Positions 24,887 to 33,834 are shown, counted from the stretch's first letter. The stretch: 64,000 bases of DNA from Streptomyces sp. NBC_01497 (GCF_036250695.1 NZ_CP109427.1:4774001-4838000); one strand, 5' to 3'. Translations and numbers: made by a program. Notes: generated from the sequence alone by a model not told the origin.

Positions 24887-26803
24887 ATGACGCAGACGAT
24901 CGACGACTGGCGTCCCTTCCTGGAGCGGTGGAGCCGGGAATGGGCGGACGTGCGGGCCCCGGGGCTGCGGGAGGACCACCGTGGCCTGGAGGACGAGGAG
25001 CCCCGCCGGGCGGATCGGCTGGGGTTCCCGCCCGCGTCCGAGGAGCGGATCGGCGCGGCGGAGGAGCGGCTCGGGCGCCGGCTGCCGCCGTCCTACCGGA
25101 CCTTCCTGAAAGTCAGTGACGGATGGCGGCACGCGGGCGGCTTCGTGTACCTGCTCGCCGGCGCCGAAGCGGCCCGGTGGTTCGAGGGCGGCGCGGGCCG
25201 GGCCGCGTACTACCCGGGGGAACTGCACGAGAACTCCTCTCCCGAGGACGTGTTGCTCGCCGGGATGTGGGGGCGCTCGCTCCAACTGGCCGTGGAGTCG
25301 GACATGGCCGACGTCCTGCTGGACCCGGGGGACGTGGGGGACGACGGTGAGTGGGCCGTGTACAGCCACGCGTCGTGGCGCGCGAGTCCACCCAAGCGGT
25401 ATGCGTCCTTCCGCCTGTTCATGGAGGACATGTACCGGGAGTTCCACCGCCTGACGGCGAACGAGTCGGTGCGCACGGCGGTCGCGTTCGCCAACGCGAC
25501 CACGCGGGCCCAGGACGCTTCCGTGGAGGCCGCCCGGCTGGACGCGCTGGCCGGGCGGCACGAGCGGGCCTCGGCGGGCCTCGCGCAGGCGGTGTCGTAC
25601 GGCAGACCCCGGGCCCAGGGCCTGCTGGACCAGATCCACCGGCTGCTCGGGAAGACCTACATGGTGTATTTCCCCGGCCTTGCGGTCGATCCGCTGTACG
25701 CGCCGGAGGTGGTGCCCCTGTTGGCGGCAGAGCACGTGCGCAGCAGCCATCTTGACGACAGTGCATGGGGACATCGCCTGCGGGGCGCCACGGACCCGCT
25801 GCGGGAAGCGGCGGACGGGATCCTGCGGCAGGTGCGGGGCGGAGCGTTCCGCTACACCGCCGAGGGACCCTTCGGGCGGGCCGTCGAAAAAGCGCGGGAG
25901 CAGGCGCTCTGGGGCGGGACGGACGAGGCCTGGGCCACGCTGCGTGCCGCACTGCCCGCGTGGCGGCCGCTCGGCCCCGACCACCTCGCCCCGGTGGGCC
26001 TGTGCGCCGACCCCCTCCTCGGACCGCTGATCACACCGGAGCGCGGCGCCGAACTCCTGGCCACGCCCCGGGCGGGCGAGCCGGGTGAGACCCCGGTACC
26101 CGCGCCCGACGCCGATCCTCCGGGGCTTGCGTGGCTGGCGGAGTCCGGTGGCGACAGCATGCGGGCGGCGTACCGCTTCGTCCTCGTGGAGGGGGTCGAA
26201 CCGGCCGAACTGCCCGGCCGTCTCGGCGCCGACGGGACCGCCGCCGTCCTGGAGGGGCCGATGACCCGGTGGGAATCGCGCCGGCAGGGCAGGAGCAGCC
26301 CGGGATCCTCGACCTGGCGGGACGAGGGGAACGCGATGGTCGGCCGGGCGGGCCCCGGATGGAGTTTCGCGTTCGAGGCCGAGACCGAGGGCTTCGTCGA
26401 GCAGTGGATGGTCTCTCCGGGTACGGCCGCCTCGCACGGCACCCGGGCGGTGACGGTGTGGCGGCAGCCCGCGTCGGGGCAGCACCCGGCTGTCTTCCAT
26501 CTCTCCTGCGCGGTGGACGGGGAGGAGCGGTACGCGTTCACCGTGCGGGGTACGGACGTCGGCCTGCGGGGCCCGGTGCCGGACGCCCTGGATCCGGAGC
26601 GCCTCTTCGCCCGGGACGATCAGGGAGTCAGGCGGGACGAGCGGGACGCGCTGGAGGCCGTCGCGGCCGAGTTCGGCGTCCGGCTGCCCCGGTTCGCCCT
26701 GGAGCGCGGGCGCCTGCACGTCCTCCGTACCGGGCCCTGGCGCAGGCTCCCGCGCGAGGGCGAGAGGTACGCGACCCTCAGCTGGAGGCGGCAGCGGCCG
26801 TAG
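24887..26803 (+). CDS. Large SMI1/KNR4-domain protein
   Basis: A 638-residue cytoplasmic protein. Residues 45-170 are a SMI1/KNR4 (SUKH) domain: SEERIGAAEERLGRRLPPSYRTFLKVSDGW is the classic entry helix (shown here only in outline), followed by aromatic strands. The middle (210-430) is helical without recognised motifs. Residues 430-638 (YRFVLVEGVEPAELPGRLG onward) look like the DUF6461-type domain often fused to or near SUKH proteins. SUKH proteins are frequent immunity proteins in polymorphic toxin systems but also housekeeping-like. No toxin gene is adjacent. ATG 24887 follows CAGGAT. The fusion of the two is visible; function is unknown. Confidence 0.7.
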   Translation: MTQTIDDWRPFLERWSREWADVRAPGLREDHRGLEDEEPRRADRLGFPPASEERIGAAEERLGRRLPPSYRTFLKVSDGWRHAGGFVYLLAGAEAARWFEGGAGRAAYYPGELHENSSPEDVLLAGMWGRSLQLAVESDMADVLLDPGDVGDDGEWAVYSHASWRASPPKRYASFRLFMEDMYREFHRLTANESVRTAVAFANATTRAQDASVEAARLDALAGRHERASAGLAQAVSYGRPRAQGLLDQIHRLLGKTYMVYFPGLAVDPLYAPEVVPLLAAEHVRSSHLDDSAWGHRLRGATDPLREAADGILRQVRGGAFRYTAEGPFGRAVEKAREQALWGGTDEAWATLRAALPAWRPLGPDHLAPVGLCADPLLGPLITPERGAELLATPRAGEPGETPVPAPDADPPGLAWLAESGGDSMRAAYRFVLVEGVEPAELPGRLGADGTAAVLEGPMTRWESRRQGRSSPGSSTWRDEGNAMVGRAGPGWSFAFEAETEGFVEQWMVSPGTAASHGTRAVTVWRQPASGQHPAVFHLSCAVDGEERYAFTVRGTDVGLRGPVPDALDPERLFARDDQGVRRDERDALEAVAAEFGVRLPRFALERGRLHVLRTGPWRRLPREGERYATLSWRRQRP

Positions 26804-26908
26804 ACCGCTCTCCCGCAGTGCTCCTGACGCGCAGCGCGCGCCCGGCTCGGATCGCGGGCCCGACGCGGAGCGCGGCCCGGCGCGCGGTACGGGCCCAGGG
26901 AACGCAGA

Positions 26909-26973
26909 GACCCGCGAGCTCGGGTTCCCTCCGGGGAGGGAGCCGGCCGGACGTACCGGCGAGCTCGCGGGTC
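26909..26973. terminator. Long hairpin, likely bidirectional terminator
   Basis: GACCCGCGAGCTCG (26909-26922) and its exact complement (26960-26973) form a 14-bp stem enclosing a second stem TCCCTCC-GG-GGAGGGA. It lies about 105 bp after the SMI1-type gene and would also end any transcript entering from the minus-strand mini-ORF at 27034-27072. Confidence 0.65.
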
Positions 26974-27033
26974 GGTGACTGCTGGGATTGGCCGGCGGAA
27001 GCCGGCACCGCACAGAGTGCGACGAACGGGCCG

Positions 27034-27072
27034 CTAGCCCGCAGCCACCTCACGCGTCCGGTTGCCATACAT
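27034..27072 (-). CDS. Possible 12-codon leader peptide
   Basis: ATG at 27072 on the minus strand opens a 12-residue peptide, MYGNRTREVAAG, ending TAG. A near-perfect Shine-Dalgarno (AAGGGAGGTGG) lies about 10 nt upstream, unusually strong for random sequence. A GCCGGC/GCCGGC hairpin and the long terminator-like hairpin follow downstream on the same strand. No structural gene lies beyond; the transcript would run antisense to the SMI1-type gene. It may be a leader/attenuator-like small transcript. The rest of the 26804-27331 gap shows no gene. Confidence 0.35.
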   Translation of the reverse strand: MYGNRTREVAAG

Positions 27073-27331
27073 CTGACGAACCACCTCCCTTCTCGTGTAC
27101 CCACACCCTAAAAAACCGCGTGGAGGACGACAAGCGAATTACCTGGATATTGACGCGGGCACCCCGTGGCGCCGCCCGATCCGGCCCCGGCGCGTGCGGC
27201 CCGCACGCCCGCTCACCCGCCGCGATACGATTTTCGGGAACCTTGTGTGTGCCGCGTCACGTTCAGTGGAATGATCGCAGTGAGTGGACGTGTGCGGAAC
27301 AGGCGCGGACGTCCCGCATGGGGGTGGCAGG

Positions 27332-28786
27332 ATGAGTGCTTCCCGGAGTGAGACCACCGACGCGGCGGGACCCGACGAGCCGGGATCGGATCTGCTCGCG
27401 GCTCTGCTCGACGGCATGGACGCCGCTCTCTGCGCCTTCGACGCCGGGGGCGTCGTCACGCACTGGAACCGCGAGGCCGAGCGGATACTCGGCTGGAGCG
27501 CAGCCGAGGCGGTGGGGCGGCACGGGTTCGCGGGCTGGGCCGCCCGTTCGGCCGACGCCGACGAGGTGCTGGCCCGCCTGATGGCCACCATGGACGGCGA
27601 GGGACGGCAGGTCCACGAGTTCGCGATGCTGCGCAAGGACGGCGGCCGGGTGCTCGTACGGACCCAGTCGGCGGGCGTGCGCGGCGCCGACGGGAAGCCC
27701 GCAGGGGTGTACTGCGCGTTCAGCGAGGTGCACGCGCAGATCGACCTGGAGCGCTCCATAGCGCTGAGCGAGGCGTTGTTCGCGGACGCGTCCTGGGGTG
27801 TGGTCCTGGTCGACGTCGACCTGCGGCCCACGGTGATCAACGCGCACGCGGCACGGGCGCTCGGCTCCGGCCGTACGACGGTGCTCGGCAGGCCGCTGGG
27901 CGAACTCGTCGTGCAGGGGTCCGAGGAGCTGGAGGCGGCCCTCCACCACGTCCTCGCGGAGGGCGCGCCGACCGGCCTCACCGAACTGTGGGTCACGGTC
28001 CGTACGGCCGAGGGTGAGCGGCGCCGCTGCTGGCGCAGCGGATTCCTGCGGCTCGCCTCGCCACTCGCGGAGGAGCCGGTGCCGCTCGGCGTGGGCTGGC
28101 TGTTCACGGACGTGACGGACGCGCGGCTGACGGCGCAGGAGGCGGACCGGCTGCGGTTCCGCTCCAACCAGCTGCACCGCGCCGCACGCTCCGCCGCCGA
28201 GTGCGAGGACCCGATGGAGGCCGCCACCACCTACCTGGACTTCGCGCTCGCGGGCTTCGCGGACCACGCGCTGATCGATCTGGTGGCCGGTCCCTCGGGA
28301 CGCCGGGGCGGCGGGGCGTACGACGCCACCGACCCGGACGCGCCGGTACGGCTGGTCCGCACGGCCGCGACGCCGACCGGCGCCTCGGGGCCGGTCGGCC
28401 GGGTCGCGGGCGGCGGCATCCCGGTGGGCTACCTCGACGGCCATCCCGCGCTGCGGGCGATGGAGCGGGCCGGATCGGTGCGGGCGAGCGCCCCGGCGCC
28501 GGGACGGAGCGCGCCGGGCACGTCGGCACGGGAGCCGTCCCAGGCGGCCCCGTCACCGGTCCCGGCCCCGCAGACATGGGCCGCCGCGCGGCAGTGGCCC
28601 ACGGACTCGGTCCACGCGCTGTGCACGGTGCTGCGCAGCCGGGGCCGCTCACTCGGAGTCGTGACGTTCCTGCGGTGCGGCGGGCGGGCGGCCTTCGAGC
28701 GGCCGGACGCGCTGTACGCGGAGGACGTGACGGTCAGGATGGCGGCGGCGCTCGACCTGGCGGAGGTCCTGCGCCCGCAGCCGTGA
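27332..28786 (+). CDS. PAS-PAS sensor protein without output domain
   Basis: A 484-residue protein. PAS-1 (about residues 15-135) begins LLDGMDAALCAFDAGGVVTHWN and contains ERILGWSAAEAVGR. PAS-2 (about 145-270) contains VVLVDVDLRPTVINAHAARA. A GAF-like region follows (about 285-480: RAARSAAECEDPMEAATTYL, then FLRCGGRAAFERPDALYAE), with a Pro/Ala/Ser insert. This is the sensor half of Streptomyces SpoIIE/RsbP phosphatases, but the protein stops just where the PP2C domain should begin. It may signal through a partner protein. ATG 27332 follows GGTGGCAGG. It is isolated. Confidence 0.8.
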   Translation: MSASRSETTDAAGPDEPGSDLLAALLDGMDAALCAFDAGGVVTHWNREAERILGWSAAEAVGRHGFAGWAARSADADEVLARLMATMDGEGRQVHEFAMLRKDGGRVLVRTQSAGVRGADGKPAGVYCAFSEVHAQIDLERSIALSEALFADASWGVVLVDVDLRPTVINAHAARALGSGRTTVLGRPLGELVVQGSEELEAALHHVLAEGAPTGLTELWVTVRTAEGERRRCWRSGFLRLASPLAEEPVPLGVGWLFTDVTDARLTAQEADRLRFRSNQLHRAARSAAECEDPMEAATTYLDFALAGFADHALIDLVAGPSGRRGGGAYDATDPDAPVRLVRTAATPTGASGPVGRVAGGGIPVGYLDGHPALRAMERAGSVRASAPAPGRSAPGTSAREPSQAAPSPVPAPQTWAAARQWPTDSVHALCTVLRSRGRSLGVVTFLRCGGRAAFERPDALYAEDVTVRMAAALDLAEVLRPQP

Positions 28787-28848
28787 GCCCGGGCCCCGGG
28801 CTCTCCTGCGGGAGGCGTGCGACACACGCGCTCCCTACCCGGGGGTAG

Positions 28849-28968
28849 GCGCGGTGCGTTCCCAGGGACCCGGTGCGCCCTCCGGGACACGGTGCACCTC
28901 CGGGACATGGTGCGTCGCCCCGGGACACGGTGCGTTTTCTGCGGGACTCGCTGCGTCGCCGCCGGGGC
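28849..28968. repeat. Degenerate tandem repeats around GGGACACGGTGCG
   Basis: Five degenerate copies of a GGGACNCGGTGCG core, spaced by about 18-23 bp, fill the 200-bp space between the PAS gene and the convergent SIS gene. No gene or clear terminator stem is visible. Confidence 0.6.
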
Positions 28969-28987
28969 GCATGGTCCCCGTACGGGG

Positions 28988-29740
28988 CTAGTGCCAGAAG
29001 ATCCGGTCGGCGTTCTCCTCGATCACGCGCACGTTCCACTCGGTGCCGCCGTCGATGTTGCCGGACCGCAGCAGCGGCGGCTCGATGCCCCGTGCCGCGA
29101 GGTCGGAGGCGGCGGTCGCCATCACGGCCTGCATGAGCGCGCTGGTGACGACGGTGGACGCGGGTGCGAACGGCGCGGCGACGCCCTCGGCGGTCAGTTC
29201 GGCGTCCCCGATGGCGATCTTGTTGTCGAGGACGATGTCGCAGTGGTCCTTGAGGAAGGTGCCGCTCGCGTTCCTGGGCGTGGTGCCGGTCGCGTACGCC
29301 ACGGACGTCACGCCGATCACGGTGAGTCCCCGCTCGCGGGCGTGCCGCGCCATCTCCACGGGCAGGGTGTTGCGGCCGGACAGCGAGATGATCACGAGGA
29401 TGTCGCCGGCGGTGGCGGGGGAGGTGTCCAGCACGGTGCTTGCCAGCCCCTCGACCCGCTCCAGCGCGGAACCGAGCGTCGCGGGCCGTACGTCGACACC
29501 GGTCATGCCGGGCACGGTGAGCAGGTTCATCACGGCGAGTCCGCCCGCCCGGTAGACGGTGTCCTGCGCGGGCAGCGACGAGTGCCCGGCCCCGAACGCG
29601 AACAGCCGCCGGCCCCCCGCGACGGCGTCGGCGATCGCGGCCCCGGCGGCGGCGATGCTCGCGGCCTCCTCGTCCCGTACGCGGCCCAGGAGCCCGGCGG
29701 CGGCGTCGAAGAACCGGTCTGCGGGGCTGCGGTCGTCCAT
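28988..29740 (-). CDS. SIS-domain phosphosugar-binding protein (UPF0309)
   Basis: A 249-residue cytoplasmic protein of the UPF0309 group. The sugar isomerase (SIS) fold is seen from GGRRLFAFGAGHSSLPAQD (first phosphosugar loop) and DILVIISLSGRNTLPVEMA (second Ser-rich loop). The C-terminal half continues DIVLDNKIAIGDAEL and HSS/ALMQAVMAT-like helices ending SGNIDGGTEWN. SIS proteins isomerise or sense phosphosugars such as glucosamine-6-phosphate or MurNAc-6-phosphate; here substrate is unproved. ATG 29740 begins MDDRSPADRFFDAA. It is convergent with the PAS gene and divergent from the secreted-protein gene. Confidence 0.9.
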   Translation of the reverse strand: MDDRSPADRFFDAAAGLLGRVRDEEAASIAAAGAAIADAVAGGRRLFAFGAGHSSLPAQDTVYRAGGLAVMNLLTVPGMTGVDVRPATLGSALERVEGLASTVLDTSPATAGDILVIISLSGRNTLPVEMARHARERGLTVIGVTSVAYATGTTPRNASGTFLKDHCDIVLDNKIAIGDAELTAEGVAAPFAPASTVVTSALMQAVMATAASDLAARGIEPPLLRSGNIDGGTEWNVRVIEENADRIFWH

Positions 29741-29983
29741 GAGGGGCCTTCCGTGGGGACGGTCAGTGCGCTGTCTCTGCGGCAGCCTCTGTGCCGGTGC
29801 CGCGGATCACCCTCCGGTCGGGAGCGTCCCGGTGTCAACACGACATCGGCACCGGGTGCCGGCCCGCCCGTCACACGACCGGGTGCGCTTTCGGCGGTTC
29901 ACGTGACCGGGCATGCTCGGCGGTGCCACGATTCCCGGGTGAACGCGCCATCCGCCTGGGCGAGTTCGGACAGGAGCGCGCTC

Positions 29984-30565
29984 ATGACCAGCACTCAGGG
30001 AGCGGCCCGTACGGCCGGGATCTCCGTCGCGCTCGCCGTTCTCGCCGCCGTTTTCCTGATCTCCGGCGCGCGTGCCGCGCGGGCGGATACGACGGACCCG
30101 GCCTCGGAGTTGGCCCCCGCGCAGGTGCGGGCCGCGGAGCGGTTCGCGGGCCACGACGGGCTTTACGCCCCGCGCGGTCTCCTGGTGGAACACCACAGGA
30201 CCGGGAAGCTGGAGCGGATCGTCCTGCTGCTCGGCCGCCGGACCGATGGCGCCACCGTGCTGGCCGACCCGACCGGGCGCCTCTACACCGGCGGACTGGA
30301 CGACTTCCGGGCGCACAACCACCTGCTGACCCCTGACGACACGATGGTGACGTACCGCGACATCACGGCCGTCGCGCCGCACGAGACGGTCACCGTTTCA
30401 GGCCACACCCGGCCGGACCGCACGCCCTGGACGGTGGCCGGGATCTCGGCCGGGGCGGCGGTACTCCTGGGCGGTGCCGTCCTCCTCGTCCGCCGGGCAC
30501 GGCGCGCACGGGGCGGCGCGCAGGGCGAGGAGACGGCGGCGGACGGCGGCGCTGCGGCGCACTGA
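29984..30565 (+). CDS. Secreted, C-terminally membrane-anchored protein of unknown function
   Basis: A 193-residue protein with a signal peptide (TAGISVALAVLAAVFLISGA, cleavage near ARA-DT), an extracytoplasmic region of about 115 residues and a C-terminal transmembrane helix (VAGISAGAAVLLGGAVLLV) followed by RRARRAR. The external part contains HHRTGKLERIVLLLGRRTDG and YRDITAVAPHETVTVSGHT, mixed strands with no recognised family. ATG 29984 follows AGGAGCGCGCTC. It is monocistronic. Topology is clear, function is not. Confidence 0.75.
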   Translation: MTSTQGAARTAGISVALAVLAAVFLISGARAARADTTDPASELAPAQVRAAERFAGHDGLYAPRGLLVEHHRTGKLERIVLLLGRRTDGATVLADPTGRLYTGGLDDFRAHNHLLTPDDTMVTYRDITAVAPHETVTVSGHTRPDRTPWTVAGISAGAAVLLGGAVLLVRRARRARGGAQGEETAADGGAAAH

Positions 30566-30582
30566 GGTGTGCGGGCGGCCCG

Positions 30583-30790
30583 CCGTCCATGGGCCGCCCC
30601 GGCCATGGGCCGCCCCGTCCACGGGCTGCCCCGTGCGCGCGGGCCGTCGGCCGTACATGCGGGCCTCTCGCCACGCGGGCCGCCCGCCGTACATGCGGGC
30701 CGTCCGCCGTACCGCCGCCCGCCGTCCACGCGGGCCGCGCCGTCCACGTGGGCCGTCCGCCGTACGTAACGGCCACCGGCCGTACGCGTG
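30583..30790. repeat. Degenerate GCCGTCC/GTACATGCGGGCC repeat block
   Basis: The 587-bp gap between 30565 and 31153 starts with about 200 bp of degenerate short repeats: CCATGGGCCGCCCC twice, and CCGTACATGCGGGCC with close variants such as CCGTCCACGCGGGCC and CCGTCCACGTGGGCC. No coding sequence is supported. The remainder leads to the rhamnosidase promoter. Confidence 0.6.
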
Positions 30791-30964
30791 GCCCCACTTC
30801 CCGATGAACCCCCGCGGCGGGTGGGGGCGTTCGCTGACCTGGTGCTCTCCGGTCGCGTGCCGCGTCCCGGCCAGGTCGCCGATGGCAGGCGGGGCGCTCG
30901 ACCCGTGCGGGGACTCCCGGCCCGCCGGCGAGCGCGGCTGATGCGACGAGTCCTGTGCCATGGG

Positions 30965-31024
30965 TTGACGCACTCACAGCTTCTGCATACCTTGCGTCTT
31001 GCCGCATCGAACTGAAACGTTTCA
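30965..31024 (+). promoter_or_regulatory. Rhamnosidase promoter with LacI-type operator
   Basis: TTGACG (30965-30970), 17-bp spacer, TACCTT (30988-30993) is a good vegetative promoter. A perfect 12-bp palindrome TGAAACGTTTCA (31013-31024) lies just past the expected transcription start. This is the consensus style of LacI-family operators in actinomycetes. The start codon of the GH78-like gene follows 129 bp later. Confidence 0.75.
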
Positions 31025-31152
31025 ACCAATGAGCCGTCACGTACCTGATCCGTACCGCCCGGCCCATACCGCTCGTTCATCGGCGGAGCACCGTCGCGCC
31101 GGGTCGTCAGTCGTCAGTCGTCAGGGGAAGTACCCACAACCTCGGAGTCCGC

Positions 31153-33834
31153 ATGATCGTTCACGGCAGAAGACGTCCACGCCGCAGGCTCGGTTCGGCG
31201 GGCGCGGCCCTCTCACTGGGCCTTGCCCTGCTCCTCGCCCTGCTCGCCCAGCCGACGGCATCGTCCGCCGCGACGCCGGCTCTCGTCTCCGCGCGGTCCA
31301 CGGCCCCCCGGGCCGCGAGCGACTGGCACACGTACGTACGGGCACCGAAGAGTTCCGACGTGTGCCCGGTGTCCGTGGTCAGTACCTCGGGCGCGGTCGA
31401 AGGGGCCCGGAACCTCGTGTGCGGCGGATCGGGCGGGGTGACGCTCACCTACGCGGACGGCGGAGCGGCACCCACCATCCTGCTCGACTACGGCCAGGAG
31501 ACGGGCGGGCTGCCCTACTTCACCGTCTCCGCCCAGTCGGGGTCGCCGACCCTGAAGGCCGCGTACAGCGAGGGGCTGCAGTACATGAGCCCCACCGGTG
31601 ACGGGTCGCCGCCCTGGGCCGACGGCGACAGTTCCCGGTCCGACGGCTACCCGGTGTCGGGGCCGGGCACGATCACCAACAGTTCCACGCAGGGTGGCGA
31701 GCGGTACGAGCAGATCACGCTCTCGACGCCGGGCCGTCTCACCCTGAGCAAGGTGGGAATCGACTACATCGCCGACCGCACCCAGGCGGCCGGGTACGGG
31801 GGCCACTTCCTGTCGAGTTCGAACGAGTTGAACAAGATCTGGTACGCCGGTGCCTACACCTTGCAGACCGATCTCGCTCCGGCCGACTCCCTCCCCGGGA
31901 CGTGGTCCATCCAGGGCGGCGGCCTGCAAGCCGACGGCTCGAAGATCAATGACGGTGCCGGGGTGCTGCGTCGCGGATCCTCCTGGAGCGACAGCACGAC
32001 GACCTTCAGGACCAGCATCCTGCACGACCAGGCCGGGTGGATGGTACGCGCGCAGAACGCGCAGAACGGCTACCTGTTCATCCTCGACGACAGCACCGAC
32101 AGCGGCGGTGCCCCGAACACGCTGCAGAAGTTCGACGTCCAGGACGGCGCCTACACCAGCCTCGGCTCCGTGGCGCTGCCGTCCCCCGTGGACGAGGGCA
32201 CCTGGCACACCGTGGCCACCACGGTGTCCGGGACGAGCGTGACGATCTCGCTGGACGGCAGCCGGATCGACCGCTTCGACACGACGGCCCTGCCCGCCGG
32301 CGCCGTCGCCCGGCCCGCCGGCACCATCGGATTCCGTGAGTTCGGCGACGAGAAGGCGGCCTTCAAGGACCTCACCGTCGTCAGCGGTACGGGCAAGAAG
32401 CTCTACGGCAACGCGCTGAGCGGGCCCGCCACGCTCGCCGACTTCACTCCGCCCGGGTCCAACGCGCTGCCGTCGGTCCTCGACGGGGCCAGGCGCGACC
32501 GCGCGATCTGGAGCGGCGACATCCTCGTGGAGGGCCTCACCGACTACTACTCGGTGAACAACCCGGAGTACATCAAGCAGTCCCTGAACCTGCTGGGCAG
32601 CCGGCAGCTCTCCAGCGGATTCGTGCCGGGCGCCCTCCACCCGGCGAGCGTGCCGCACCTCGGACCGCTCACCCCCGGCGACACGACCACCTACTCGGCC
32701 ACGTACTCCATGTACTTCGTCGCGGGCCTGGCGAGTTACTACCTCCACACCGGCGACAAGGCTTTCGTCGCGAAGGAGTGGCCCGTCGTCCAGCGCCAAC
32801 TGGCCTGGAACGCCACGCGGCTCGACGGGAACGGGCTCTTCTCGACCAGGGCCGGGGTCGACGGCGCCGACTGGGACTTCTACGACAGCGACAAGGGCGG
32901 CGAGGTCGCCGCCTACAACATCCTCTACTACAAGGCACTCCTCGACGGAGCGGGGCTGGCCACCGCCGCGGGAGAGGCCTCGCAAGCCGCTGCCTACCGG
33001 GCGGACGCGCAGGCGTTGAAGGCGCGCATCAACGAACGCCTCTACGACCCGGAGAGCGGCCTCTACAAGATCAGCGACACCCAGTCCGGTGTCGCGCAGG
33101 ACGCCAACGCCCTGGCCGTCCTGTACGGAGTCGCGCCGTCCTCGAAGCAGGCGGAGATCCTGGGCAAGCTCAAGTCGGCCCTGTGGACCACCCCTTACGG
33201 ACCGCTTCCCTTCTCCTCCGGCGCCGGCGACAGGGACCTGGTCAGCCCCTTCGTCAGTGGGTTCGAACTCCAGGCGCGCCTGGCGGCCGGTGACACCGCG
33301 AACGCACAGGAGCTCTTGCACGATGTGTGGGGCCACATGATCGCTCCGGGCCCGGACCAGACCGGGACCATGTGGGAGAACATCTCCGGAAGCGACGGCA
33401 CACCCGGCCTGGGGGCGGGGGCGAGTCTGTCCCACGGGTGGTCCACGGCCCCGACCTCCGCGCTGTCCGGGTACGTCCTGGGCGTTCTCCCGGACACGGC
33501 GGGATACGCCACCTGGACGGTCCAGCCCCATCCGGGAGACCTCGCCTGGACGCAGGGAAGTGTCCCCACCCCGCACGGTGACATCGACGTCCACTGGACC
33601 GCGAAGACCGGCGCCGACCGGTTCAGCCTGACCGTCGACGCCCCCAAGGGCACCAGCGGCACCATCGCCATCCCGGTCTCCGGCCGGGCCCGCACGGTCA
33701 CCGTCAACGGCAAGGTGGTGTGGCGCCACGGGGACTTCACCGCCGGGGCCGGTGTCACCGGTGGCCACTTCGCGTCCGGCTACGTCTACCTGAAGGTGAA
33801 GCAGCACGGCAGCTACCGCGTCACCGCGCGCTAG
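31153..33834 (+). CDS. Secreted GH78-like alpha-L-rhamnosidase with inserted lectin-like domain
   Basis: An 893-residue secreted enzyme. A Sec signal peptide (RRRPRRRLGSAGAALSLGLA..., cleavage after SSA near residue 39) is followed by a beta-sandwich N-terminal domain. Residues 250-415 are a concanavalin-like module (GTWSIQGGGLQADGSK, FRTSILHDQAGWMVRAQN, TIGFREFGDEKAAFKDLTV) inserted ahead of the catalytic domain. The (alpha/alpha)6 domain starts near LDGARRDRAIWSGDI, the GH78-like acidic motif, and a C-terminal beta-sandwich (HWTAKTGADRFSLTV) closes it. In well-studied GH78 enzymes the motif carries Glu where this protein has Arg-Ala, so substrate or mechanism may differ. ATG 31153 follows CGGAG. 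Regulated by the LacI-type operator upstream. Confidence 0.85.
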   Translation: MIVHGRRRPRRRLGSAGAALSLGLALLLALLAQPTASSAATPALVSARSTAPRAASDWHTYVRAPKSSDVCPVSVVSTSGAVEGARNLVCGGSGGVTLTYADGGAAPTILLDYGQETGGLPYFTVSAQSGSPTLKAAYSEGLQYMSPTGDGSPPWADGDSSRSDGYPVSGPGTITNSSTQGGERYEQITLSTPGRLTLSKVGIDYIADRTQAAGYGGHFLSSSNELNKIWYAGAYTLQTDLAPADSLPGTWSIQGGGLQADGSKINDGAGVLRRGSSWSDSTTTFRTSILHDQAGWMVRAQNAQNGYLFILDDSTDSGGAPNTLQKFDVQDGAYTSLGSVALPSPVDEGTWHTVATTVSGTSVTISLDGSRIDRFDTTALPAGAVARPAGTIGFREFGDEKAAFKDLTVVSGTGKKLYGNALSGPATLADFTPPGSNALPSVLDGARRDRAIWSGDILVEGLTDYYSVNNPEYIKQSLNLLGSRQLSSGFVPGALHPASVPHLGPLTPGDTTTYSATYSMYFVAGLASYYLHTGDKAFVAKEWPVVQRQLAWNATRLDGNGLFSTRAGVDGADWDFYDSDKGGEVAAYNILYYKALLDGAGLATAAGEASQAAAYRADAQALKARINERLYDPESGLYKISDTQSGVAQDANALAVLYGVAPSSKQAEILGKLKSALWTTPYGPLPFSSGAGDRDLVSPFVSGFELQARLAAGDTANAQELLHDVWGHMIAPGPDQTGTMWENISGSDGTPGLGAGASLSHGWSTAPTSALSGYVLGVLPDTAGYATWTVQPHPGDLAWTQGSVPTPHGDIDVHWTAKTGADRFSLTVDAPKGTSGTIAIPVSGRARTVTVNGKVVWRHGDFTAGAGVTGGHFASGYVYLKVKQHGSYRVTAR

